Shown piece by piece: positions 24,441 through 31,212 of a stretch of 33,590 nucleotides of DNA. Position numbers and translations under genes: made by a program. The number at the start of each line of letters is the position of its first letter. Position 1 is the first letter of the stretch. Source of the DNA: a virus; the IMG/VR virus record IMGVR_UViG_3300032224_000160, positions 1-33,590 of that record; one strand, given 5' to 3'. The notes under the pieces were generated by a model. That model was not told the DNA's origin. It made no database searches and was given only the letters and a program-made list of their open reading frames with translations.

Positions 24441-24605
24441 ATGTCATACTCTACTTGTTGCGGCGCACATACTACTATGCCTGAAATGGGCATTTGTCCT
24501 GATTGCTTAGACCATTGTGATTGGGAAGAAGAAGAGGAGGAAGAACTTGAAAAGGATATAAAAATAGAAAACCAAATTGATGAAGAAAAATTAAAAGACA
24601 AATAA
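24441..24605 (+). CDS. small zinc-binding protein with acidic tail
   Basis: ATG 24441 opens 54 codons. The first 26 residues hold a zinc-finger-like pattern (STCCGAHT..., ICPDCLDHCDW: Cys6, Cys7, Cys19, Cys22, Cys26). The rest is a strongly acidic stretch (EEEEEEELEKD). I recall this CCGA...CPDC pattern from small proteins in Bacteroidetes phage replication regions. A DNA- or protein-binding adaptor role is inferred. It lies two bases after the ERF gene. Confidence 0.65.
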   Translation: MSYSTCCGAHTTMPEMGICPDCLDHCDWEEEEEEELEKDIKIENQIDEEKLKDK

Positions 24606-24607
24606 CT

Positions 24608-24787
24608 ATGGAAAATATTTGGGGAATTAAAATAAGCAAAATAGCTTTACCTGAAAAAAAATTAACATATAATGAATGGTCAAGGCAATTAAAAGTTTCT
24701 AGCAATTACCGTAGTAATACTAATAATAATTCACATTTTTTAAACCAACAATACAATTTTTCTAAAATTAAAAACAAACAAAAATGA
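24608..24787 (+). CDS. hypothetical 59-residue protein
   Basis: ATG 24608 follows an ACAAATAACT leader and opens 59 codons. The product is basic and Asn-rich (MENIWGIKISKIALPEKK, LTYNEWSRQLKVSSNYRSN). The stop overlaps the next ATG (ATGA). No family is recognised. The leader match supports a true gene. Confidence 0.5.
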   Translation: MENIWGIKISKIALPEKKLTYNEWSRQLKVSSNYRSNTNNNSHFLNQQYNFSKIKNKQK

Positions 24788-24996
24788 GTCAACAAACACA
24801 GGTGCTTAATCACCTAAAAAAAGAACCACTTACACCATTAGTGGCATTAAGAAAATATGGTACATTAAGATTAGCTGCAATAGTATTTAACCTTCGTGAT
24901 GAAGGACATAATATCAAAACAGATATTGTTAATGTAGGAAGTAAACGCAATACAAAATATGTTGCAAAGTATTCACTTTTAAAAAATAAAAACTAA
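24784..24996 (+). CDS. helix-turn-helix domain protein
   Basis: This 70-residue winged-helix protein contains VLNHLKKEPLTPLVALRKYG (7-26), then TLRLAAIVFNLRDEGHNIKT (27-46). This is the 'hlk--PLTPl-Al--yg--RLaA-I--LR--G--I-T' pattern of a small phage HTH family, often seen in replication regions. It may regulate early genes or aid the replisome. It is coupled to both neighbours by 4-base and 1-base overlaps. Confidence 0.75.
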   Translation: MSQQTQVLNHLKKEPLTPLVALRKYGTLRLAAIVFNLRDEGHNIKTDIVNVGSKRNTKYVAKYSLLKNKN

Positions 24997-25208
24997 TGTC
25001 AGAAGAAAAAAAGAAATATGGTGCATGGAAAAAAACCACATCAAAAGGAGAAGTAATTAACTTTACTATTGAAGGTAAAAAATATAATATGTGGGTCAAC
25101 ACATATAAAAAGGCTGATAATCAGCCTGACTTTCAAATTTATGAAGATAATTATGTAAAGCCTGAAACACAATCCAAATCAATAGTAAATGATGACTTAG
25201 AATTTTAA
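24996..25208 (+). CDS. small DNA-metabolism protein with SSB-like acidic end
   Basis: This 70-residue protein reads KYGAWKKTTSKGEVINFTIE, then KKYNMWVNTYKKADNQPDFQ, and ends NDDLEF. The body looks like a short beta-barrel strand set and the last residues resemble the acidic, Phe-terminated tail of SSB proteins (DDDIPF in E. coli). It sits between an HTH gene and a DnaA-like gene. A single-strand-binding or replisome-adaptor role is inferred and not proven. Confidence 0.55.
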   Translation: MSEEKKKYGAWKKTTSKGEVINFTIEGKKYNMWVNTYKKADNQPDFQIYEDNYVKPETQSKSIVNDDLEF

Positions 25209-25210
25209 TT

Positions 25211-25636
25211 ATGCAATCAATAGAAACAAATATTATAGATTATTATTTAGCACAAAAGAGTAACTTAAAAAAACTAAAAGATACTTTAGTGGCACATAAT
25301 CTAATAGAGAGGGATGACAGGACAAGGAATAACAATAGGGTAACTATGAAGAACTTAGTTGGACTAGTTGAAGATGTTTTTGATACAGATGTATTAGCTA
25401 AAAATAGAAAGCAGAATACAGTATTTGCTAGAAAGGCTGCAGCTTATATATTAAAAAAACATACTTCATTATCTTTAAATGAGATTGCTCCATACATAGG
25501 AGTAAAAGACCATACAACAGTTCTTTATAATGTTTCAACTGCTAAAGACTTGATGGTTACTGAAGATTGGTATAAAAATAAAATTAATGAAATAGAGAAT
25601 GAAATCAAAAAATATAATACCTTTGTACAGAATTAA
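25211..25636 (+). CDS. protein with DnaA domain IV (DNA-binding) but no AAA+ domain
   Basis: This 141-residue protein has an N-terminal helical part (about 1-50). Residues about 52-125 match DnaA domain IV: FARKAAAYILKKHTSLSLNE (72-91), IAPYIGVKDHTTVLYNVSTA (92-111), with the signature DHTTVLY. In DnaA this domain binds DnaA boxes. The ATPase domain is absent and the protein is complete, so it could bind phage or host origin DNA without opening it. It lies 2 bases after the preceding gene and just before a structured leader and the initiator gene. Confidence 0.75.
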   Translation: MQSIETNIIDYYLAQKSNLKKLKDTLVAHNLIERDDRTRNNNRVTMKNLVGLVEDVFDTDVLAKNRKQNTVFARKAAAYILKKHTSLSLNEIAPYIGVKDHTTVLYNVSTAKDLMVTEDWYKNKINEIENEIKKYNTFVQN

Positions 25637-25721
25637 GATTATTGCAGAATCTTAAAGATTAAACTTTATTGCCCGAAGATGCGTAGGTACTGCAATTACC
25701 TGCAATTCCGAGGGCTTTTTT
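25633..25721 (+). ncRNA. structured leader with two hairpins and kissing loops, attenuator-like
   Basis: Hairpin 1: TTAAGATT (25633-25640) / AATCTTAA (25648-25655), loop ATTGCAG. Hairpin 2: GTAGGT (25683-25688) / ACCTGC (25698-25703), loop ACTGCAATT, extended by GCCC (25671) / GGGC (25712), then T6 (25716-25721). Loop 1 is perfectly complementary to CTGCAAT in loop 2 (25690-25696) and to a second CTGCAAT at 25700-25706. The T-run ends 3 bases before ATG 25725. The layout resembles an intrinsic terminator that could attenuate the initiator gene. Transcript and function are inferred. Confidence 0.5.
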
Positions 25722-25724
25722 ATT

Positions 25725-26351
25725 ATGAATAGAGATTTTAAAGGTGTATGGATACCAAAAGAAATTTGGATAGATAAAGATATAACTTGGATGGAAAAGT
25801 TACTTTTAGTAGAAATTAATAGCTTAGACAATATAGAAGGTTGCTATGCTTCTAATCAATATTTCGGAGATTTTTTTAATTTAAGTTCATCTAGAATAAG
25901 TGAAATAGTTAATTCATTAGTAGAAAAAAAGTATATAACAAGTACTTTAATATATGAAGGATTACAGGTAAAAAAGAGAGTATTAAAAATTAATTTGGTA
26001 TTCGGAATACCGAAGGGGGGTATTCGGAATACCGAAGGGGGGTATTCGGAAAAGGCGAAGGATAATAATACAATTATTAATAATACACTTATATATATAA
26101 AGGAATTTGAAAATTTACTAATTCCATTTAAAGACTTACTTTTAGAAAACTATCAGGAATTTTTTGAATATTGGACTGAGGCAAATTCAAAAGGTAAATT
26201 AAGATATCAAAGTGAAAAGTTTTTTGATGTTAAACGCAGAATTAATACTTGGTTAAAAAATAAAAATAATTATGGAAATACAAAAACATTTAGCTCAACC
26301 GCTGCAAGTCAACAACGAATGGCAACCCTTAAAGAGTGGATACATAGTTGA
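25725..26351 (+). CDS. replication initiator-like protein with N-terminal winged helix
   Basis: This 208-residue protein begins KGVWIPKEIWIDKDITWMEK (6-25), then LDNIEGCYASNQYFGDFFNL and SSSRISEIVNSLVEKKYI: a winged-helix DNA-binding domain (about 15-90) as in phage replication initiators. A linker (about 92-115) is encoded by tandem repeats in the DNA. The C-terminal half is helical (EFFEYWTEANSKGKLRYQSE) and basic. By layout and context it resembles lambda O: DNA-binding domain, repeat-encoded linker, partner-binding end, followed by a P-like gene. This analogy is inferred. Confidence 0.7.
   Translation: MNRDFKGVWIPKEIWIDKDITWMEKLLLVEINSLDNIEGCYASNQYFGDFFNLSSSRISEIVNSLVEKKYITSTLIYEGLQVKKRVLKINLVFGIPKGGIRNTEGGYSEKAKDNNTIINNTLIYIKEFENLLIPFKDLLLENYQEFFEYWTEANSKGKLRYQSEKFFDVKRRINTWLKNKNNYGNTKTFSSTAASQQRMATLKEWIHS
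25997..26062 (+). repeat. 22-bp tandem repeats in the initiator gene, origin iteron candidates
   Basis: Two perfect copies (25997-26018, 26019-26040) and a degenerate third (26041-26062) of a 22-bp unit starting GGTATTCGGAATACC. Each perfect unit contains a 7-bp dyad (GGTATTC-G-GAATACC). The period is not a multiple of 3, so the repeats encode different residues in each copy, which argues that selection acts on the DNA. Spacing is about two helical turns. Confidence 0.75.
26061..26100 (+). other. AT-rich tract beside the repeats, possible unwinding element
   Basis: Only 4 of 40 bases are G or C. It contains the perfect palindrome ATTATTAATAAT (26073-26084) and ends in ATATATATAA. It directly follows the tandem repeats, as the unwinding element follows the iterons in lambda-type origins. 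Confidence 0.5.
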
Positions 26352-27012
26352 TAATGAGATTCTAAATTCTTTCAATGGTGATAAATTAAACCTTATTTCA
26401 CCAATAGTTTTAAAAGAAAATTTAGCATATATCTTTACTTTGTTAGGATTTAAAAATTATCCTGATAAAGAAGAGATGGTTATAATTGAAGATTTTATTA
26501 GAACTAGCTATCCACTATACACGATACAGGAATTTAGAATAGCTTTTAAAATGGCAGTACAAGGTAAGTTAGATTGCAGTACAGACCATTACGAAAAGTT
26601 TAGTCCAAAGTTTATAGGGCAAGTGATGGCTGCCTATACAAAAAAAGCCAATGAAGTACGAAAAATGGTAAAACCGATTGTAAACGAAATAGAGCCACCT
26701 AAATTGTCAGATGAGGATATAGTATCATTTACCCAAAAAGAGTGGCTAGAATCGGCTAAGAATGACTTTAACAAGGTATTTAACGCAGATAAGGTATTTG
26801 AAATTCTATTAAAGTCTGGAAAATTGTCTTTTGAACCTGAAGAAATGCTACAAATTATACAGGAAGTTAGACTAGATAATCAATACAAACTTAATAAAAT
26901 GTATGGACAAGATGCAAAAGAGTTTAGCAAATTAATAAAAGATGATAAATTTGTTGATACACAATGTAAAAAACTAGCTTTAAAAAAATACTTTGAAAGT
27001 TTACCAAGTTAA
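26272..27012 (+). CDS. putative helicase-loader-like replication protein
   Basis: This 246-residue helical protein overlaps the initiator by 80 bases; ATG 26272 has an A-rich context and no nearby in-frame alternative. Motifs include LAYIFTLLGFKNYPDKEEMV (about 51-70), EFRIAFKMAVQGKLDC, then DHYEKFSPKFIGQVMAAYTK. The 'AF-MAV-GKLD---HYE-FS---IG-VM-AY' pattern recurs beside initiator genes in Bacteroidetes phages. By analogy with lambda O-P it could load the host helicase. I see no ATPase motif. Function is inferred. Confidence 0.55.
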   Translation: MEIQKHLAQPLQVNNEWQPLKSGYIVDNEILNSFNGDKLNLISPIVLKENLAYIFTLLGFKNYPDKEEMVIIEDFIRTSYPLYTIQEFRIAFKMAVQGKLDCSTDHYEKFSPKFIGQVMAAYTKKANEVRKMVKPIVNEIEPPKLSDEDIVSFTQKEWLESAKNDFNKVFNADKVFEILLKSGKLSFEPEEMLQIIQEVRLDNQYKLNKMYGQDAKEFSKLIKDDKFVDTQCKKLALKKYFESLPS

Positions 27013-27187
27013 ATATTTAGAATATGGAACAAGAAAATGGTGCTATACAATAAATTTTATAGATTGTTTTTTTAGCAGAAATGAGGCGATTACAGGAATT
27101 AATCGGCTCAAATTTACAAAAGAATTTTATGACAAATTATGGACATATCAGCAAATGAACTTACCCAATGGGCAAAAACAAACTTAG
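26993..27187 (+). CDS. hypothetical 64-residue protein with TTG start
   Basis: The frame opens at TTG 26993, overlapping the preceding gene by 20 bases, and ends at TAG 27187. No earlier ATG exists in frame. Codon use and composition (VYQVKYLEYGTRKWCYTINF, then FTKEFYDKLWTYQQM) look like real coding sequence, and the region is otherwise empty. Its 3' end overlaps the nuclease gene by 49 bases. The start is uncertain. Confidence 0.5.
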   Translation: MKVYQVKYLEYGTRKWCYTINFIDCFFSRNEAITGINRLKFTKEFYDKLWTYQQMNLPNGQKQT

Positions 27188-27453
27188 GTTATATTGGAGT
27201 AAGATTAAATAGAGTTAATAATATTCCTTATGGTAGAAGAAAAGGAACGATAGAAAAAGGATGGGCAGACCTACAAGGATATGATTCTGAAGGAAGATAT
27301 GTTATGGTTGAAGTAAAAAAACTAGGTGATAAATTAAGTAAAGAGCAGATTGAAAGATTTACAGATTGTTGGAAATGTGGAAGTTTAGTCTATATTTGTA
27401 CTGAAGTAGATAATAAACCTGCTTTAGTTGAATGGACAAAAATAAAATTATAG
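27139..27453 (+). CDS. VRR-NUC-type PD-(D/E)XK nuclease
   Basis: This 104-residue nuclease shows KGWADLQGY (Asp44), YVMVEVKK (Glu58, Lys60) and KLSKEQIERF (Gln70): the D...ExK...Q arrangement of the VRR-NUC/PDDEXK fold. Single-domain versions occur widely in phages near replication or terminase genes and are thought to resolve or cut branched DNA. It overlaps the preceding and following genes. The minimal size (about 100 residues) matches the phage type. Confidence 0.75.
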   Translation: MDISANELTQWAKTNLGYIGVRLNRVNNIPYGRRKGTIEKGWADLQGYDSEGRYVMVEVKKLGDKLSKEQIERFTDCWKCGSLVYICTEVDNKPALVEWTKIKL

Positions 27454-27914
27454 AAGAATTTTGGTTAAATGATGAAGTAAATCAAGCATTTGCAAAGATG
27501 CAACCTGAAGAATTGCAGTATGATTTAAAAGCTGAAGTATTTTTAGTTTTGTTAGAAATGGATAAAGAGAAGCTAATTGGTCTATACGAAAGAAAAGAAA
27601 TTAGGTTTTATATTGTTCGCACTATGTTGAATATGATTAAATCAGATAGAAGTCAATTTTGGAAAAAATATAGGAACTATACTGAATATGAGGGTAATGA
27701 AAAGGTAGAGATAGAACAAAATAATATCATTGATATTATGGAAAATGGAATTGAAAACCTTCATTGGTATCAAAAAGAGATACTAAATTTATATACTTTT
27801 GATTTTAATAAGAATGCAAAGGAGTTAAGTAGAAAAACAGGAATACCTTATATGTCAATTATAAGAACACTAAAACAAACTAAAACTGAACTAAAAAAAC
27901 ACATACGGAAATGA
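27432..27914 (+). CDS. sigma-70-like transcription factor
   Basis: This 160-residue protein has a sigma-region-2-like N-terminal half (IIEEFWLNDEVNQAF, LKAEVFLVLLEMDKEKL, YIVRTMLNMIKSDRSQFWKK) and a region-4-like HTH at about 108-158 (EILNLYTFDFNKNAKELSRK, then TGIPYMSIIRTLKQTKTELK). This two-part layout is that of small ECF-like sigma factors found in Bacteroidetes phages. It may direct late transcription, yet the promoters visible here fit the host consensus. It overlaps neighbours by 22 and 4 bases. Confidence 0.65.
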   Translation: MDKNKIIEEFWLNDEVNQAFAKMQPEELQYDLKAEVFLVLLEMDKEKLIGLYERKEIRFYIVRTMLNMIKSDRSQFWKKYRNYTEYEGNEKVEIEQNNIIDIMENGIENLHWYQKEILNLYTFDFNKNAKELSRKTGIPYMSIIRTLKQTKTELKKHIRK

Positions 27915-28150
27915 TTCAAATAATTATAACAAGTGTCTGTACATCATTATTTTTTAATTCTATCCACAACCTTCACATCAAATGGAAAGTCAACTTCAAA
28001 CCTTTCAGTTGTGGAAGTTGTTTGGCTGCGTGGGTTGGGGTCGTATTATATTTCTCACCTAAACTAATAGTAGATATAGCAACTGTTTTATTTATTTCAG
28101 GTTATTTAGGTGCAATTACTGAAACATTAATGTATAAAATATGGAACTAG
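27911..28150 (+). CDS. small membrane protein with CGSC motif
   Basis: This 79-residue protein has a hydrophobic N-terminus (about 1-16), a CGSC motif in FKPFSCGSCLAAWVGVVLYF, and a second hydrophobic stretch (VDIATVLFISGYLGAITETL). The F-C--CL--W pattern occurs in small membrane proteins of phages and bacteria with unknown function. The ATG overlaps the sigma-like stop (ATGA). Confidence 0.6.
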   Translation: MIQIIITSVCTSLFFNSIHNLHIKWKVNFKPFSCGSCLAAWVGVVLYFSPKLIVDIATVLFISGYLGAITETLMYKIWN

Positions 28151-28434
28151 AACATAGAGCATTTTTAAAAGAACATTATATAAATTACGAAACTGCATTA
28201 AGTGGTTATGTAAGAAATCTAGATTTGCCTATATTAAAAATGTATGAGCATATATATAGAACTTATTTAAATCCTACATTTGTTTTAACGATATGGTGCG
28301 CAGGTTGTAGGATGGAAATGATTATGAGGTTATATAATTACTATGTAAGTTTACCAATAGAGAACAAAATTATTGAAGTGGTTGAACCTGAACAAGTTAT
28401 AATTAAAAAAAGAAAAAATAAAAAGAATGGCTAA
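28141..28434 (+). CDS. hypothetical protein with CAGC motif
   Basis: This 97-residue protein contains LPILKMYEHIYRTYLNPTF, then VLTIWCAGCRMEMIMRLYNY, and ends in a basic tail (IIKKRKNKKNG). The 'YRTYL-P-FVL--WC--C---M--RLY' pattern recurs in Bacteroidetes phages. The two cysteines may bind a metal. It overlaps both neighbours and sits before the sugar-modification genes. Function is unknown. Confidence 0.6.
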   Translation: MELEHRAFLKEHYINYETALSGYVRNLDLPILKMYEHIYRTYLNPTFVLTIWCAGCRMEMIMRLYNYYVSLPIENKIIEVVEPEQVIIKKRKNKKNG

Positions 28435-28909
28435 TTATATACATCCTACTGCAATCATTAGTGATAATGTTATACTAGGTGATAACAATTATATTGGTGC
28501 TTATTGTATTATTGGCGACCCTGCAGAACATAAAAAGTATTGGAGTTTACCTTCTGGTAAAGTTTTAATTGGAAATAATAATATAATCACAGGATTAGTT
28601 ACTATTGATGCAGGTACAGAACAAATAACATATATAGCTGATAATTGTTTTATTATGAAGCACGCACATATAGGACACGATTGTAAAATAAATGATAATG
28701 TTACGATAAGCTGTGGTGCAAAGATTGGCGGACATTCTATTATTGATAAAAATTCTAACATAGGTTTAAACGCAGTATTGCATCAATACGCACATATAAA
28801 AGAAGGATGTATGATTGGAGCAAGCGCATTCTTTAAAGGAGAATCAGAACCATATACAAAATATGCAGGAGTTCCTGCTAGAAAACTAGGAGAAAATAAA
28901 CCACGATGA
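28427..28909 (+). CDS. LpxA-like hexapeptide-repeat acyltransferase
   Basis: This 160-residue left-handed beta-helix protein begins YIHPTAIISDNVILGDNNYI (4-23) and carries further hexapeptide turns (VLIGNNNIITGLVTID, HIGHDCKINDNVTISCGAKI, GGHSIIDKNSNIGLNAVLHQ, CMIGASAFFKGESE). It ends YAGVPARKLGENK, typical of O- or N-acyltransferases of the LpxA class. Candidate catalytic histidines are in KHAHIGHD. It is shorter than LpxA itself and probably acetylates a sugar. It forms an overlapping set with the two glycosyltransferases after it. Confidence 0.75.
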   Translation: MANYIHPTAIISDNVILGDNNYIGAYCIIGDPAEHKKYWSLPSGKVLIGNNNIITGLVTIDAGTEQITYIADNCFIMKHAHIGHDCKINDNVTISCGAKIGGHSIIDKNSNIGLNAVLHQYAHIKEGCMIGASAFFKGESEPYTKYAGVPARKLGENKPR

Positions 28910-29493
28910 ACGCAATAATATTTTTAAACTTTCAGTCTGATGAATTTGATACATTAAAATATAATGTAAAAAATGCAGGATTAAAAATTGACTTTATTAC
29001 AACTGTTAATGAAGTTGGCATAGCTAATGCTATAAATACAGGGTTAAGAAGATTTAATTTAAAAGCAATAGACTATGTTACAATAATGGCTAATGATATA
29101 ATTGAACCTGATAATTGGTTGGCAATCAGAAATGAATTTATGCAAGATAAAACTATTGGAGTTTCTTCAATACAAGTAAAGGGATTTGATAATGATACAT
29201 TAGATTTAGTTGGCAACTTTACAATAAGCGCAGAAACACTTATAAAAGTTGGAGCATTTAATGAAGAACTTGACCCATACGGAGCAATAGACCTTGACTA
29301 TTGTTCACGAGTTAGGGCTGCAGGATTACATACAAAATTTATTACAAATGGAATGGCAACGCATATAGAACAAAATGGTGGCGACAAATATGGATATAGC
29401 AAATCAGATTTAGTCAAAGCTACTTGGTCACTTCATTCAAAAAATGTATCTAGTTATGCAGATGGAACTAAGTCATATTATATCCCACTATGA
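28906..29493 (+). CDS. GT2-like glycosyltransferase (GT-A fold)
   Basis: This 195-residue protein has VGIANAINTGLRRF (37-50), YVTIMANDIIEPDNW (57-71, Asp64 of the DxD-like site), VGAFNEELDPYGAIDLDYCS (115-134) and THIEQNGGD (152-160). These follow the order of GT2 transferases: nucleotide site, metal site, acceptor loop. It is compact, lacking membrane spans, so it probably acts in the cytoplasm. It overlaps the acyltransferase and the next transferase by 4 bases each. Confidence 0.7.
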   Translation: MNAIIFLNFQSDEFDTLKYNVKNAGLKIDFITTVNEVGIANAINTGLRRFNLKAIDYVTIMANDIIEPDNWLAIRNEFMQDKTIGVSSIQVKGFDNDTLDLVGNFTISAETLIKVGAFNEELDPYGAIDLDYCSRVRAAGLHTKFITNGMATHIEQNGGDKYGYSKSDLVKATWSLHSKNVSSYADGTKSYYIPL

Positions 29494-30494
29494 GAATACT
29501 AGCAATTACAACTAAATTTAGTGGGGTAGGTTATCATAGAATTATGATGCCATTAGTCAATATGAAGAAAGACTATTGTATGATTACTGATACAATTAAT
29601 GAAGCAGTATTTGATAATAACTATGACATAGTTTTATTTAATAGGTTTTTAGCTGCAACAGATGCTAAGTTATTAGTAAAGATGAAGTTGAAATATAACT
29701 TTAAACTAATTGTAGATAATGATGATTATTGGATATTACCACCTTCTCATGTCTTAGCACAGAGATACAGGGAAAGTAACATAGCTGAAATTATTACAGA
29801 GTATATGAGAGTGGCAGACCTTTGTACCTGTACGCACGAAAGACTAGCTGAAGAGATTTATAAATTTAATCCTAATGTAGAAATACTTCCTAATGCTTTA
29901 CCTTATGGTGAAGAGCAGTTCCAAGATAATAAACTAGAATCTGATATGGTTAGATTGTTTTGGTCAGGTAGTGGAACTCACGTTCCTGATTTAGATATAC
30001 TTCGTAACCCAATGAAGAAAATAAACTTTCCTGTTAGAACAGTAATAGCAGGATATAATCTAGGAGAAAAACATCTTTGGGATAGAATGATAGGAGTATT
30101 TACTAATGGCTTAAAGTTAAATCCAACTATCTATGACTATGCAGAGATAAGCAAATATATGGGTGCTTATGCAGATTCTGATATAAGTATAATCCCTTTA
30201 GTAGAGAATAAGTTTGGGTCAATGAAATCTAATCTAAAGGTTTTAGAAACTGCATCAAAGAAGAATCCTGCAATAGTTAGTAATGTGCATCCTTATAAAG
30301 ATATGCCTGTATGCTATGCAAATAACCAACAAGATTGGTACAAATGGATTAAGCTATTGACATTTGATAAGGCAGCTAGGATAGAATACGGACAGAAACT
30401 ATTTGATTATTGTAATACCAATTTTAACCTTCACACCATAAATAACAAAAGATTTGCTATTTATAATAAATTGATAGGCAATGCCAATATATAA
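29490..30494 (+). CDS. GT-B-fold glycosyltransferase
   Basis: This 334-residue protein has an N-terminal Rossmann half (MRILAITTKFSGVGYHRIMM; IVDNDDYWILPP) and a linker with PNALPYGEEQF. The C-terminal half has FWSGSGTHVPDLDIL and the GT4-type donor loop NKFGSMKSNLKVLETASKKN (240-259, Glu253). No membrane span is seen. It closes the sugar cassette and its last 14 bases overlap the next gene. Targets could be virion proteins, DNA or host glycans; the sequence does not decide. Confidence 0.7.
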   Translation: MRILAITTKFSGVGYHRIMMPLVNMKKDYCMITDTINEAVFDNNYDIVLFNRFLAATDAKLLVKMKLKYNFKLIVDNDDYWILPPSHVLAQRYRESNIAEIITEYMRVADLCTCTHERLAEEIYKFNPNVEILPNALPYGEEQFQDNKLESDMVRLFWSGSGTHVPDLDILRNPMKKINFPVRTVIAGYNLGEKHLWDRMIGVFTNGLKLNPTIYDYAEISKYMGAYADSDISIIPLVENKFGSMKSNLKVLETASKKNPAIVSNVHPYKDMPVCYANNQQDWYKWIKLLTFDKAARIEYGQKLFDYCNTNFNLHTINNKRFAIYNKLIGNANI

Positions 30495-31212
30495 ATGTAG
30501 CAACGGAAAATATAGAATAGGTACAGGTTCGTGTATTTACGACACACAAGATAAAGCTGCTGAAGTTTGGGCAGCTATTTTAGCTAGTGGTAAGATGGCA
30601 GGTAAAAAAGTTAGCTATGATTATGATGGGGTATTAAGCACAGATGCAGGTAAAGAAAAAGCTAAAAGAGATATAGCAGCAGGTAATTCAGTTTACATAA
30701 TATCAGCTAGACACGATAAATCAGGGATGCTAACTGTTGCAAGGGAATTACATATACCAAGTGATATGGTTTATGCCACAGGTTCAAATAGAGAAAAGGT
30801 TGCAAAGATAGATTCTTTAGGTATAGAAATTCATACGGATAATAATCCCGATGTTATAACACAGGTTAATTTATTACCAAAAGCAAGGGGAGTTAAATTT
30901 GAATTTGAACAAACTTATAATGACTATCCTGAATCTGCTACTAATAATGCAAAGAGAGCTTTAAAATGGGCAGATGAAAACGGATGGGGTGATTGTGGTA
31001 CTGCAGTTGGTAAGGCAAGGGCAAACCAATTAGCAAATAAAGAAAACATATCTAGAGATACTATTGCAAGAATGGCATCTTTTAAAAGACAACAACAAAA
31101 TAAAGATGTTCCATATACAGAGGGGTGTGGTGGTTTAATGTGGGATGCTTGGGGTGGTACTTCAGGCATTGAATGGGCTATTAATAAACTTAAACAAATA
31201 GATAAAAAATAA
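30481..31212 (+). CDS. HAD-like domain fused to a phage C-terminal module
   Basis: This 243-residue protein starts with MPIYKCSNGKYRIGTGSCIY. A HAD-like region follows (about 42-125): DYDGVLST (Asp47, Asp49), YIISARHDK and HTDNNPDV (Asp120). The C-terminal module (143-243) reads YNDYPESATNNAKRALKWAD, DCGTAVGKARANQLANKENI, then GCGGLMWDAWGGTSGIEWAI. I recall this last module as a recurrent phage domain, often attached to head-morphogenesis proteins. It lies between glycosyltransferases and terminase. A phosphatase activity is possible but unproven. Confidence 0.65.
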   Translation: MPIYKCSNGKYRIGTGSCIYDTQDKAAEVWAAILASGKMAGKKVSYDYDGVLSTDAGKEKAKRDIAAGNSVYIISARHDKSGMLTVARELHIPSDMVYATGSNREKVAKIDSLGIEIHTDNNPDVITQVNLLPKARGVKFEFEQTYNDYPESATNNAKRALKWADENGWGDCGTAVGKARANQLANKENISRDTIARMASFKRQQQNKDVPYTEGCGGLMWDAWGGTSGIEWAINKLKQIDKK

